Origin: Macrotrachela quadricornifera
Lineage: Eukaryota; Rotifera; Eurotatoria; Philodinida; Philodinidae
Reading direction: 5' to 3'
Assembly: GCA_022393335.1 (NCBI GenBank)
Contig: JAJEKB010001476.1
Coordinates: forward strand, 1 to 64,000
DNA: 64,000 bases
Shown: positions 11,131 through 23,676 of the stretch, piece by piece
Position numbering within the stretch: the first letter of the stretch is position 1
Layout of the letters: every line of letters starts with the position of its first letter
Made by a program: the position numbers and the translations under genes
The notes under the pieces: generated by a model
The model's input: the letters and a program-made list of their open reading frames with translations, nothing else
Told to the model about the DNA's origin: nothing
The model's database searches: none

Positions 11131-12351
11131 TAAATCGTGTGAAATCTTGTTGATAAATGACATCAAGTATTTTTCTTTATAGTCATTCACAGGAATATTA
11201 GTTTAGTTTAAAAATAAAATTGCGTACAAACAAATCTTTTCTTTATCAAATATTTACATAGAAAATCTATAGTACTCTCTTATACCTTTCAATATTAATG
11301 ATTAAATCAAATTTAAACAATAATGCCATATCGATTTGATAGAAAGAAAAATTACATCTCTTTATATTCACTTAAAAAGTTGAAATAATAAAAAACAAAG
11401 ACTTGTTTCATTTCACAATGCGAAGAGAAATAGGCTACACTTTAAATTATAAATATCCTAGAAAAGCTACCATGTTTCTTACGAATTTGGGTGCAATATA
11501 ATTTGTGGATTAGCAGAAAAACAATTTACTGAATTTTAGAAAATTGGTTGTAAGTAGAAGTCATCATCTAGCATTTTCTATATGCTTATACTCGTCAGTA
11601 AGAAATGAACAATACTGATGTTGTTTATAGATACAATAAAGAGAGAAGAGAACATAAATATATAGATTACGTTATTAAACAATACAAAATTTTATTTTCT
11701 CCTTCATTAATTAAAAAGCAAATATTGTACAAATAGATACTACAAATTTTTGTTAATCAACTAGTGTAATCAATAAAAAATCAGATACTTCTATTTCGAT
11801 ATATATATAAAGATTACAAGAATGTCCAGCACCGACTTATATAGTACTTGCTTGTCATACAAGCAAACATTTATTTTTACTTTACTTTAACCTAGTGCAA
11901 AAATATTTATCTATTTTATACTCCAGACTTTACAAAAGATCACAATAATTCATTAACATCCTCTAACCTTTCAATACTTAAATATTGATAAAAATATCAC
12001 CAACAAAAATCTATTCTTTTCATTCATATATAGTTATATGTCATGTATACAGAACGATAATCCAATCCAATACATTTATATATTTATTTTTATATAAAAA
12101 CGAATAAATATTAAATTTGTTCATTTTATTATAAATCAAAAACCTTATTCTTTTCAGAATAGAAGGACAAAAAGAAAAAAAAGAAAAAGATATTTTTTTT
12201 AAGTATTTTATTATAGTTATACAAGTTACCTGTAAATATTATTAACATTTTCTCTTCTTTTTTTTGTCTTTCTTTCAATGTTATCAGTAGTATATTCATC
12301 ACCTTGTTTTTGTTATTCAGTGAAAAAAAAGTAAAAAAAGAAAAACTTAAA
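11131..12351. other. Intergenic and 5' region of the UNC-93 gene
   Basis: Strongly AT-rich, no domain-like translation on either strand. A splice-acceptor-like ttattcag lies about 30 bases before the UNC-93 ATG, so a 5' untranslated intron or trans-splice site may be present. Confidence 0.4.
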
Positions 12352-14913
12352 ATGTCCGTTAATGATGAAGATGATCTTACAACAATCCCTCGAAAATTAT
12401 CTTATATTAGTTCAACAAGTGAAGATCAAACAAATGCTGCTGGTAAAATGGCTATTATGAGTATGGATCCATTAAAATCATCATCATTTCCAGTTGAACA
12501 AACAGCTTCAAATGATAATATAATACCAATATTTTCAATAAAAAAAATTTATAAAAATTTATTTTTACTTTCATTAGCATTTATTCTCATGTTTACAGCA
12601 TATAATGGTATGGTTACATTACAATCAAGTTTAAATGTTAAAAATAATGTTGGTGTTAATTCTCTTATTATAACTTATGCTTTTTTAATAGTAAAATTAA
12701 TCATCTATAGAATATGAAGACAAAAAATAATTTGATTTTTTTTTATTAGTTTAGTTCAATCGCTCTTATTGGTGTTTGTATGGATTTATTTGGTCTTAAA
12801 TGGTCTATTATAATCGCTGAAATTGGTTATATATTTTATATAGCAGCTAATATAAAACCATTACCACCACTTATGTATATCAGTAAGAGAGAAAATTTTA
12901 TCTTGAATTATTTTACAACGAAACTTTTTTGAAGAAGAAAAAAAAAACAAAATGAAAATTTTGTTTTTTAGGTGCAGCACTTGTTGGTTTAGCTGCTGCT
13001 CCATTATGGACAGCAAAAGCTACATATCTCAATCAAATAGCTCGTTATCATTCTCAACATAAAAAACAAACTCATGAAATATCAGTTAGTTTATTTTTTG
13101 GTATATTTTTTGCACTTTTTGGTACAAATACAATATGGGGAAATCTTATATCTTATTTTGTACTTAATCAATCTAGTAGTCCACAAATTTATGGATGTGG
13201 AGTTTATTTTGATCCAAAATCTGCTGTACCAACAAATACTACTCAAGATGTTAATGATACAACAGTAAAAAAAAATTTTATTTATTTTCCTTTCTTCCAA
13301 AAAAAATAATAAAAAAGATATTTTTTATTATTTAAAGCGTTATATACTTTGTGGAATATTTACTGGAATGGGATTTTTATCAATGTTACTTTTATTTCTT
13401 ACACTTGATTCAATTCAATTAACTCAAAAACGTATTAGATTTAAAATTTTTGTTTTTTTTTGTTGATTTTTCTATAATTAAAAGATTATTTCTTTAGAAA
13501 CAATGAAACAATTATTAAAAAAAAGTCTTGAAGTACTTTTATCATTAAAAGAATGGAAACATATTGATCAATTTTTTCTTATACCAATTACAATGTGGAC
13601 AACAATTGAAACAGCTTTTTTAACAGCACAATTTACTCGAGTAAAATAAGAAACAAATTATTTTATTTCTTTATTTAACATATAATCTTTGTATCTTTTT
13701 TTCTTTCTATCTATATAAGGGTTTTATTACTTGTCTTATTGGTATTCGGTAAAGAATTTTTTTTTTTACAAAGAAAAATCTTATATTAAATAAAAATATT
13801 TATCTAGTTATGTTGGACTTGTTATGGTATGTAATGGAATATGTCAAGCATTAAGTAGTTATGTATTTGGTCGTCTTGTTAAATATACAGGTCGAATATT
13901 TGTTTTTGTTGTTGCTGCTTTAATTAATTATGCAATGATTATATTAATGTTTCTTTGGAATCCACAAGAAAGTCAAATGTATTTATTATTTATTATTGCT
14001 GGACTTTGGGGAATTGCAGATGCTATTTGGCAAACACAAGTTATTGGTAAATTATACTTGTGATAATTTTAATATCACTAAAAATCTCGTTTTATCATCC
14101 TTTGTAGATCATATATGACTTATGAGAGAAAGTCATAAAATAATAAATCGTTATTCTATTACGACTATATGTCTCATTTAGATTCTAATTTGTTATGAAT
14201 ACTCTAAAATGAGTCAGAATTATTAGCTTATTACTATTAAGAGATGCATTTTGCTTCTTTTCCGAAATAAAAATATCGGACTCTATCAATGTATATGAGT
14301 GATATTAAAACCGTACTTTTTTCGTAGCCGCCGTATTTTAACAAAGAAATGATGAAAATATCTGAAACTTTTATAATAAACTATTTCCATTAAGACAATC
14401 GAAATTAGTAACTCAATCACCTAGTATTTCATAGCATATTAGTATCTACATGATGTGCACAAGCTCGACTTAAAAATAATTTATTAATTTCTGACTAGCA
14501 CTAGAAGATAATCAGATGCTTAATAACTCATCTCATTCAAAAAAGAATTGATCAATATATCTAATTGATAGAACTAAGAGTTATTAATCTATCGAAATTT
14601 ATGTTTCAGCTACTTATACAGTTCTTTATTCTGAAACTGATCCAAGTGCTTTAGCAAAATATCGTCTATGGAAATCAGTTGGTTTTGTTATAACTTATAG
14701 TGTAAGTTTTTTTTTTTTAAATTTTATTCAAAACTTATAAAATATTTTGTTTTTGTTTAGTATTCTAGTTATGTAACTATTCGACTTTCACTTATTCTTC
14801 TACTTGTTTATTTATCTGTAAGCATGGTGTGTTATGCATTTGTTGAAATACATCTTCGTTTAAAAGACTATCAAAAAAAAAGATGTACTGTCATTAATAA
14901 AATTGCAGAATAA
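12352..14913 (+). CDS. unc-93: UNC-93-like multi-pass membrane protein
   Basis: Nine exons joined by GT-AG introns give 1,515 bases, 504 residues: 12352-12690, 12750-12882, 12972-13264, 13338-13431, 13498-13640, 13720-13748, 13808-14046, 14610-14701 and 14761-14913. The first 60 or so residues are cytoplasmic and polar. The rest is a chain of hydrophobic helices, as in the UNC-93/UNC93A branch of the major facilitator fold. Family-like stretches include FTAYNGMVTLQSSLN in the first helix, APLWTAKATYLNQIA, YVFGRLVKYTGR, LWGIADAIWQTQ and YRLWKSVGFVITY near the end. In nematodes UNC-93 regulates a two-pore potassium channel; the UNC93A relatives are poorly understood. I chose the ATG at 12352 rather than 12304 because the residues before it are lysine-rich low complexity and sit beside an acceptor-like site. 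The 563-base intron 14047-14609 is unusually long for this gene. Confidence 0.9.
14047..14609 (+). other. Long intron in the UNC-93 gene
   Basis: This is about ten times the length of the neighbouring introns. It has no coding sequence I can see on either strand. It could hold an old insertion or a regulatory element, but I found no clear terminal repeats. Confidence 0.4.
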
Positions 14914-15035
14914 TATTTTATTTATATTTTTTCTTTCTTCTTCTCTTTTCTTTTAAAATAAATAAAAAGACGTCATATATAAAAAAGAGCAAATGTTATC
15001 TTTTATAAAGGTTATAGTATTCAAAATACGAAAAT

Positions 15036-18000
15036 ATGGTCACACGTTGTTTGTTTGGTTTATTTGTTTTTGGATCAAATTCAACATTAACTTATCGATT
15101 TTTAACTGATGATTTATTTACATATTTATATAAACGTTTTATTGATCGAGGTTATATATTTGATGAAAATTTAGGAGAAAATGTAAATGTAAGAATAATT
15201 TAAAATATAAAATTATGTATATTTATTTATTTTTTTTTTTTTATTATTAAAAATTTGAATTCTAGAAAAATGAAGATGTTAGTTTTTCATTTGATGATGT
15301 TATTGCACAACATTTTTCAACATTAATTAATTTTTATTCTCAAACAATACATCGTAATAGTCCTATACGACAAATAACACTTGAATCAAATATACAAATA
15401 TTTTTTGATCAAGTATAATTTTATTTTCTTTTTAAAATTAAAATTCTTTTTTGTATCAATTTAGATGGGAGAAAATAAAATTATATATATGACTGATGAA
15501 ACATTTAATACAATTATTATACTTAAAATAATTAATTTATTCAAATCATTAGTTAAATTTCATCTCGGTGCTCTACGATTTACGTAAGTATTTTAAAATA
15601 TTAATTATTGAGGGTTTTTTTTCTAAAAGAAATGATCATACAAATGGATTGTTTTTTGTAAATCAACAACTATTTCTATCAGCAAATATGTGCCAAAATA
15701 CTATCGAAAGCCAAAACTTATTGTAGTAGATCACAGATTTATTCATATTTTCTTCGGCCTATTGGGAAAAGTAATTAACCCGTGTTGTCTTCTATTGATT
15801 TGCTCAAGAATAATTCTAGTATTACATGGAAACATCAATTGATACCCTAAATTTTTGAACTATCGCTTGTGCGCTGTACTTAAAGAGGCTCAGATGGTAC
15901 AAAGTTTCAAGCTTTATCAAAAAATATAATTATTTTTGTCAAAAGATAATTTTATAGAGATGAAAAATTCAATAAAAAAATTGCTATCGAATGGTTTAAT
16001 CACTTTTCCCAATAGGTCGTTTTCGAGAAATTAAGCTGTCTTTTACTTTCTTCACGAAATTCATTGGTACAACTCTATTATACTGAATTACTAAATGTAA
16101 AGCTGTGAGGTTGTTATGAGTATCCTTACTTATGAGGAAGGATGTAAGTGCAAAGCAAGAATCTAAATCAAACTTAGCAATAATGAAAGTCTAATATAAC
16201 TAAACAAGTTTTGTTTATTAGTATAAGATTAAAATATATTTTATATGTTAATAAAGGAAATCTCCAACTGTTAGTAAATTAATGAATCGAATATCATCAT
16301 CTCTTCAATATTATCTGAATAATATAACAACAAATCAAGCATTACTATTTGAAGTAAGAAAAAATTTAAAAAAAAAAAATCTATTCCAATTAATTTTTAT
16401 TTTTCTATTAAAAATCAAAAATAAAGAGTTGTGAATATTTACATATTAATTCATTAATTCGTCAACAATGTTTACAAGCTTGTACAAGTATTAGTCATGA
16501 TGTTCAATCATGGCTTCATGTTCCACCAACAATGATTATTATTACATGCAAAGATAAAATTGTTTATAAACATTTAAAGTTTAATTTACTATGAAAATAA
16601 AAAAAAAACTAATAATATTTTTTTTAATATATTTTAGTAAAGAAGAAAATCGACCAAATACTAGTGATTTATTTTTATTATTACTTAATAATACTACTCG
16701 ATCATTACGTGATCAATTTAAATTAGAAGAACTTCATACAAAAAGTAAAATGGCTCATATATATAAAATAAACAATGATAATAATAATAATAATCAAACA
16801 ATACTAAATTCCGAAAGAAATTCAGCCGAACCTATTCATCTTTTAGAAGCTCGACGAGTAAAAAATTTTGTTTTTTTTATTTTTTTTTCATAATATTTAA
16901 AGGTATAAATAGGCACATTCATTACCAAATTTTCCTGAATTAGAATCTGTGAAAATACATGATAGTCGTCGTATTGAAGTTGTATTTATGAAAACACAAA
17001 ATAGAACACTTGCACCATTTACTATGTATACAGTAACTTTAACCAAAGAAATTTCTGTTCTTATTCTAGTAGAAGTAAGTATAATTAATGATTTAAATGA
17101 AAGAATCTGAAATAATATATATTATAAAATATAATTTATTTTTTGTTTTTTATTTTTATTTTAGTGGAAACGTAGTTTAGCTTGTTCACATTTATCTGAA
17201 CTTCTTCGTTTAATTGATTTATCTATAAATCAATCAAAATTTCCATATAATGAATTAAGTAATCAAATTAAACATGTAGGAAGTAATGGAACTATTCGAC
17301 AATATGTAAAAAAATTTTTCAAAAAAAAAAACATTATTATTTTTATTATTTTTCTTAGTTTAAAAATACAGAAAATTCATCAAATGTATTATCAAATATA
17401 TGGAATGATATTCAGCGAATTTATAAATCTTCACCAAAATCTGTTGATATTACCAATGAAGACGATCCAGTGTAATTTCATAAATTTTTTATTTTTATTT
17501 AATTTTAAATTTCATTTTCTATAGTGCTAATCAAATTTTCAATAATTTAACAAAAATGATAAATAGTTCAATTAATGCATTTCATTATTTATTTTTTGAT
17601 TCAGATGAATATGTTTTATTAACTAATAATAATGAAAGTCAACAAAATGATAATATAATTGAACCACCTATGATACAAAATCTTCGAAATAAATTATTTG
17701 GACAATTAGGAGATTGGTTTTCATTTATAGAAATAAAATCACAACGAAATATAACAATGAGTTTGTTCGTATTTAATAATTTCTTTTGTTTTTATTTTTT
17801 CAATATATAAAAATTTTTTTAGTTGTCATAATGAATTTTCTGGTCTTGTACATTTTGCACTTATTGATCGTTCACGTGGACATATTTGTACACCATCATT
17901 ATATAATGAAGATTATCAACATTATTCAACAACAACAGCAACGACAACAAATAATAATATTACTAATAAAATGGAACAATTTTTAGAACAAAAAGTTTGT

Positions 18001-18697
18001 TACAAATTTTTATAATATATTTCCATGACCTTTTTTTTTTGTTTTAGATATTAGCATTTGAATTAGACTGTCTTTCTGCTCTTCAACGTGGTTATACATC
18101 ATATACAATGACTGATGAATATTTTACATATAATTATACGCTACGTTTACAAGAACGTAATGTATGTAGTCATTTTTATCTGATTGCTCAGAATTTGAAA
18201 CGAAAAATTATTTTAAATATATTCGAAAAAAGAATGATCGTACATTGTATCTCATTTTTTTTCCTTACTTACTTCTCCCTATTCGAAGAGCAAAATATGT
18301 AGTACAAAATATTCTACAATTTCCATAAGATCACTTATTTTATAACGACACTTTTTGACCATGTAAAAATAATATTATATCATTCTTTCATTTTATAGGG
18401 CGCATCGATGAGAATTTATAGACATTTTGTGACATCTCAACCGCCTGGTATATTACATTATGATTTTTACAAGTAATATTTTTCTTCTTATTCTAAAGAG
18501 AACAAAAAAAAAAATTTTGAACTTTTATTTATTTTTTTATAAGAGTATTAGCTTGTGCAAATTATTCGACACTTGTTGATGAAACATCAATAGGATGTTT
18601 TGAATTGATTTGTGTACATCTACGTATTGTACCATCGAGTAATGTTCGTGAACAATGCGAACAATTATGGCCAAGATTGATGGAACTTGATGAATAA
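15036..18697 (+). CDS. HPS1: HPS1, BLOC-3 subunit
   Basis: Fourteen exons sum to 2,058 bases, 685 residues, close to the 700 of the human protein. The N-terminus (MVTRCLFGLFVFGSNSTLTY) begins a longin-type domain. The C-terminus carries a second one, with GLVHFALIDRSRGHICTPSL, then LQRGYTSYTMTDEYFTYNY and a final FELICVHLRIVPS. The first of these matches the HPS1 signature for that strand-helix unit. HPS1 pairs with HPS4 as BLOC-3, the guanine nucleotide exchange factor for Rab32/38 in the biogenesis of lysosome-related organelles. A poly-Asn run (around 16776-16800) and a Thr/Asn run (around 17930-17965) are species-specific loops. Exon boundaries are clean and in phase. One intron (15584-16256) is long and holds a small inverted repeat. 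The gene starts 122 bases after the UNC-93 stop on the same strand. Confidence 0.8.
15768..16020. repeat. Inverted repeat inside HPS1 intron 3
   Basis: cctattgggaaaagtaatta at about 15769 faces tttaatcacttttcccaatagg ending near 16016, separated by about 200 bases. Similarity fades outside these arms. It looks like the remnant of a small non-autonomous transposon in the only long intron of the gene. Confidence 0.5.
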
Positions 18698-18863
18698 ATA
18701 AAAAACAAATAAATTATATAAAAGGTTTAGATGTCAATTGTAGAGAGCAATTTTATTTTATTTTTTTGCATTTTTTCTTTCATTTTTATTGTTTCCTTTT
18801 TTTTTGTCGGTGTGTGTGTGTGTGTTTATTAAACATTAAATTTTATTTAAATAAAGCAAGACA

Positions 18864-19709
18864 ATGGTGAATATTGATAAAACAGCTGTATTAACTATAT
18901 TATTCATATTTCTTATACGTAAGTTATCTGTAATTTTAATTAGAATTTGTGAAACGAGAAGTTCAATAAGTAGAATGATTCTTTTACTCTCCTAATGGTT
19001 AATGGCATGATCATTTGTAGATCGATTATACAAAAAAATAAAATAAAAAGATATTCTTTTAAAAGTAGCTTTCATCTATTAAACCTTTTTTTCTTTATAT
19101 AAAACAAATCATTCGATCTCCTCCTTTGCTCATATGGTATCAGTATTTCATTTGTAAATGACTCTTCTAGAATTAGTTTAAGAGGTAAAGGACTAAAATT
19201 ATTTAATAGATATCTATGATTAGAAAATATATATTGATCAAACTATATCGTTAATCTTTATATTGAGATTTTGATATTTATAAATAGAATATTTTATATA
19301 AACGTAATATTTATTATAGAAATCTCCCCAATACAAACAATTGCCTGTTATACATGTATTGATTGTGGTGATCCATTCAATGTTTACACATCTAATGCTA
19401 CTCAAACTCAATCAGTATGCTCATATTGTTATGTATGAAAATTTTATTTAATTTATATCTTAAATTAAAATATTTAATTTCTATTAGAAATTAACTGTAT
19501 ATATGGCATATGCACCATCACGTTATGTTGTTAAAGAATGTGTTCAAACATGTACTGAATCAGGTTATTTATTTGGTGGTGCATCACTTCAAGTTAATTG
19601 TTGTAATTCAACATTTTGTAACAATGCATTAGAAATGTATACATTAAAAAATATATTCTTAATAATATCAATGATATTTTTGATAAATTTTATTGGTAAA
19701 ATTAAATAA
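18864..19709 (+). CDS. Ly6/uPAR-type protein, probably GPI-anchored
   Basis: Three exons (18864-18918, 19320-19432, 19488-19709) sum to 390 bases, 129 residues. Residues 5-18 are a hydrophobic signal peptide. The mature part opens with ACYTCIDCGDPF, has further cysteine pairs (CSYC, then CVQTC), and ends with the CCNSTFCNN block typical of three-finger Ly6/uPAR domains. After it come about 20 hydrophobic residues and a short basic end, the usual form of a GPI-attachment signal. Such proteins sit on the outer cell surface, often modulating receptors or septate junctions in invertebrates. The partner here cannot be inferred. The first intron is about 400 bases, longer than usual. It follows HPS1 by 166 bases on the same strand. 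Confidence 0.8.
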
Positions 19710-20005
19710 AATTTTCTTTTTGTATAATTCAATAAAAAAAATCATCGTTTTTTTTTCTACCTTGTGATTGTAATAAGATACATGTCACTTGGTAACAAAA
19801 GGACTGCTGTGTAATAATGCAAATAAATGTTTTATACCTATGGAAGAATTTTTAGTATTATTTAAGGTGTTATTTGTGAAAGGAATTGATATTTGAATAA
19901 TTAAAACAACAAATAAATTTTATTTTTCTTATTACATATTTTACAAATTAAATATAAACATAATTGACAAACATTCTAATGACTAAATATAAAAATCCAA
20001 TTAAA
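19710..20005. other. Convergent intergenic region
   Basis: This separates the plus-strand Ly6-type gene from the minus-strand DDR gene. It contains AATAAA-like signals for both directions and nothing else recognisable. Confidence 0.4.
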
Positions 20006-23000
20006 TCAATTGATATTTATTTGATGAATATATTTATTAAAGAAAATATAAATTTTCTCAAATGTTGGTCGTTCATTATAAGGACGCCAACATTCAAGCA
20101 TTAAATCAATAAATTCTTTATTTAAATATTCTGGTTTATATAAAATTAAATCTTTCATTAATTTTAATCTTTGATAAACTTCTACATTATTTAATAAATA
20201 ATAAGGTAATGTTATACAATTTGTCATTATTTCCCAATATGTTATACCAAATGCCCATATATCTGATTGTAATGTAAATTGATTCTATAAAAAATTTTAA
20301 ATATAATAAAAATTATTTTTTTAAAAAGTATTTTTTTCATACATTTAAAATACATTCAGGTGCCATCCATCGAATAGGTAAACGAATATGATCAATTTTA
20401 TAATAATGTAATTGAAATTGTTCAGATGCTATAGCTGAATTTGTTAATTTTATTTTATAATTTGGATATATTAAACAATTTCTTGCAGCTATATCACGAT
20501 GAATTATTTCATGAGATTCAAGATAATAAAGTGCATTAGATAATTGAGTTATAATATAAAGACGAATAGTTTTTCTTTTAAAATAAAAACAAGAAAAAAA
20601 GAGTTTTAATAATTAAATTAATATTAAAAAATTACGAAATATTTTTAAATGTTAATAAATATGTATAAACATCACCAAAATCGCTATGTTCAATAAGAGC
20701 ATAATTTTGTTTTATTGTATAACCATAAAATTGAACTAGATTTGGATGATTAAGATGATTAAGTAATTCATGTTCTTTATAAAATAATTCTCTAACAATC
20801 AAAAAAAAATGTATATATAGAATTTTAATAAAATTCAATATATCAATTACTTTTGATTTTTATTATTATTTATTAAAATTTTAATCAGAACTGGTTTATA
20901 AATTTTATATGATTGATCAGGATAAATGTAACCATGAAAAATCTACATATACATATATATATATACGGTTTGAAAAAAATATTATTTCAAGGGATACCGC
21001 TTATAATTTTCAATAGAAGAGGTTTAATATTGAACATAAAAAACTTAAAGAAACTTAATACTATTTTTGCAATAGAAAAGTAAAATGACAGCAATTCAAA
21101 AATGAAATAATGTGTTTTTCTTGGATATGTTAACATGATTCGATAGATCTCGTCGAGCTCTACAAAAACTGTATATATGAAAAAATTTTTTAAACATAGT
21201 TGTTGGATTAAAATTCACTGAAAACTGTCTAAAGAATGAACCAAAAAAACACGCATTTTTTGACATTTTTTATAAAGAAAAAACAAGTGGTCTTTTTACG
21301 TTAAATTCAGCTATTTTCTATCAGTATCTTTATGTAAGATGCTTGAAAGCATACTCATTCGATGCAGTTTGTCACGCTGTATCGAATCATGTAAAAATAT
21401 TCAAGAAAAAGTATAAATTTTTCTAAAGTACTTTATGTTCGACATTAAAAAGCTTGCGTAACCTTTATTATTCAGTATCAATAAACCCCATCTTTGACGA
21501 GTTGTCATTTGTCTATTGAAAATTATAGGTAGTACTCCCTAGAATAATATGATTTCCAACCGTGTATAATTAACGAATTCTTACCATTCCAAAATATTCA
21601 TCTATTATTGAATAATTTTGTCCAATAATTAATTGTTTATCATCAATTTTTTGTATAAATTTCGATTGAAAATTTTTTGATGAAGAAGATAAAGATTCAT
21701 ATAAACTATTACCACATAATCCTTGAATATTTTTTATTATATTTTCTGAATCAGATTGTGAATTAGTATACATATCAATTGAAGAATATGGATTTATTAT
21801 CTAAATACATTTAATATTCAAAAATTTGAAGAGTATTTTAATTGAACAAAAATTTTTATTATTAAAATAAAATCGATACTAACCATTTTTGATGTATCAT
21901 TTGATGTTGTAATTAAATATGGATTAATATCTGAATTATTTGTTGGAATAATTAAATGATGATGAATATCATTATTTGAAATTGATGGTGTATATGAAGT
22001 ATTTGTTTTATTAATACAACAATCTATTTGTGATATTATTCGATGATTTTTATCAAATTTTAAATGATTTTTTATACTAAAATATCTATTATTTAATTAG
22101 AAATTTAATTAAATAAAATATTTACTTATAAAAATTATTATGTTTTTTATATATTTGAATTCGATGAATATAAATAAATATTGATAAAATTATAAAAATA
22201 ATTAAAAGACTTAATGGAAAAATTAACCAATTCCAATAATGAATAATTGAAGTTGATATATGATTATCGATCGATTTAATTGGTATTGAATCAAATTGAA
22301 TTTCACTAATTAATATCCATTTACTTCTATTATTAAATGTTAATATTATATTTAAACAATTACTTATAATATTCGTATTATCTAATAAAGATATATAAAT
22401 AAATCTTGCACTTGTATTTATATAATCATTTGATATAATAAAATTTTTTTTATTATTTATATTATAACAATTAAGAATTGTTATTGAATAAAATAGATAT
22501 ATATCATATGTAAATAAATTTGATGTATGTATACGTATTGATGTAAAATTTCGAATAGTATCAAAATAAAATGTTAATTTTATATTTGATATAATTGATG
22601 AATTTTTTTTCCAACCAATCCATTCATAACCAATTTGAATATTATCTGTTAAATGATAATCATCATGTCCTAGAATTCCATCAGTTAATTGTCCAAGACC
22701 ATCTATAGAAAAAGCTATTATTTTTTTTTCTGAAAAAATTATTTAAATACAAACTAACCTTTTAATATTCCATTTTCATTTTGTCCATCATATGTTTCAT
22801 CAAAAAATTGTATATCATATCCACGTTTATCTCCTTGTGGAATTGAATATGATATTAAACCATCTAAATTAATAATAATTTAATATTATTTTTATTAATA
22901 TAAAATCTTTCAAACCTTGATAATAACAACCATATAATTCTAAACGCATACAAATATATTTTGATATTGATTCAATAACAATTGGTATAATACGAATTTG

Positions 23001-23676
23001 TCGAGCAATAATTGGTGGAGATATATCACGAATTGTTGGTATATAACTATTTGAATTTCCATTTAAAATCTAGAATTTTTATAACATAAATATATATATT
23101 ATATGAAAAAAAAAGTTATATACATATTGTCCAGAAAAATCTTTATATTTAATCCATTTTTGTTCTTCTTCTCGTTTATATTCAATACGAAATGCATCAG
23201 CATATTGTTCATTCTAAAGAAGAAAAAGAAAAGAAATATAAATCTTTTCAATACATATGTATTTACCGGTTTTAAACTAAATTTTCCTTGAAGTTCTATA
23301 AGTGTAATAACAGTTAAATTAATTAAATCAATTTGTATATATTCATATGTTGTTGATGAAATTTTATTTAATGGACACCATCCATTTGTTTCACTTCGAA
23401 TTCTATTTTAATAATATAAAATAAAATATTTTACCGTTTTTTTTTTCTTCTTTACCTTGCTTTCGATGCAATAGTATTTATTTGTGCATAACTACTTGAT
23501 GAAAAAGCTGAATCTAATATTTTTCCTGTTTCAATACCAATTGGATATCGACATGTTTCTTAAATATATAAAAAAAATATTTTATTTAATTTATTAAATT
23601 AATTCTAACCTAAATCAAATTGTTTTGTAAATGAAATAATAAATAATAATATGTATAAACAAATAATTTTATTCAT
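20006..23676 (-). CDS. Discoidin domain receptor, predicted pseudokinase
   Basis: Thirteen exons from 23610-23676 down to 20006-20284 sum to 2,436 bases, 811 residues. Residues 1-20 or so are a signal peptide. Residues 24-180 form the discoidin (F5/8 type C) domain, starting CRYPIGIETGKI and ending CMRLELYGC. Residues 210-375 are the second DDR-type domain (GQLTDGILGHDDYH, GYEWIGWKK). A transmembrane helix lies near 384-405. The tyrosine kinase domain runs from about 545 to the end. The beta-3 lysine (VLIKIL) and the HRDIAARN loop are kept, as are IRWMAPECIL and SDIWAFGITYWEIM. The DFG motif is replaced: after KIKLT comes NSA, with Asn in place of the metal-binding Asp. The glycine loop is also weak. 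DDRs are collagen receptors. Here ligand sensing looks intact, but catalysis is probably lost or very low. A 0.6 kb insertion-like block lies in the intron 20943-21584. Confidence 0.9.
20965..21568. mobile_element. MITE-like element in a DDR intron
   Basis: Roughly 50-base terminal inverted repeats bound about 600 bases. The left end begins cggttt and contains cttataattttcaatag. The right end reads ctattgaaaattatagg and ends near ccaaccg. There is no coding sequence. The element accounts for nearly all of this unusually long intron. A target duplication is obscured by flanking TA-rich sequence. Confidence 0.65.
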
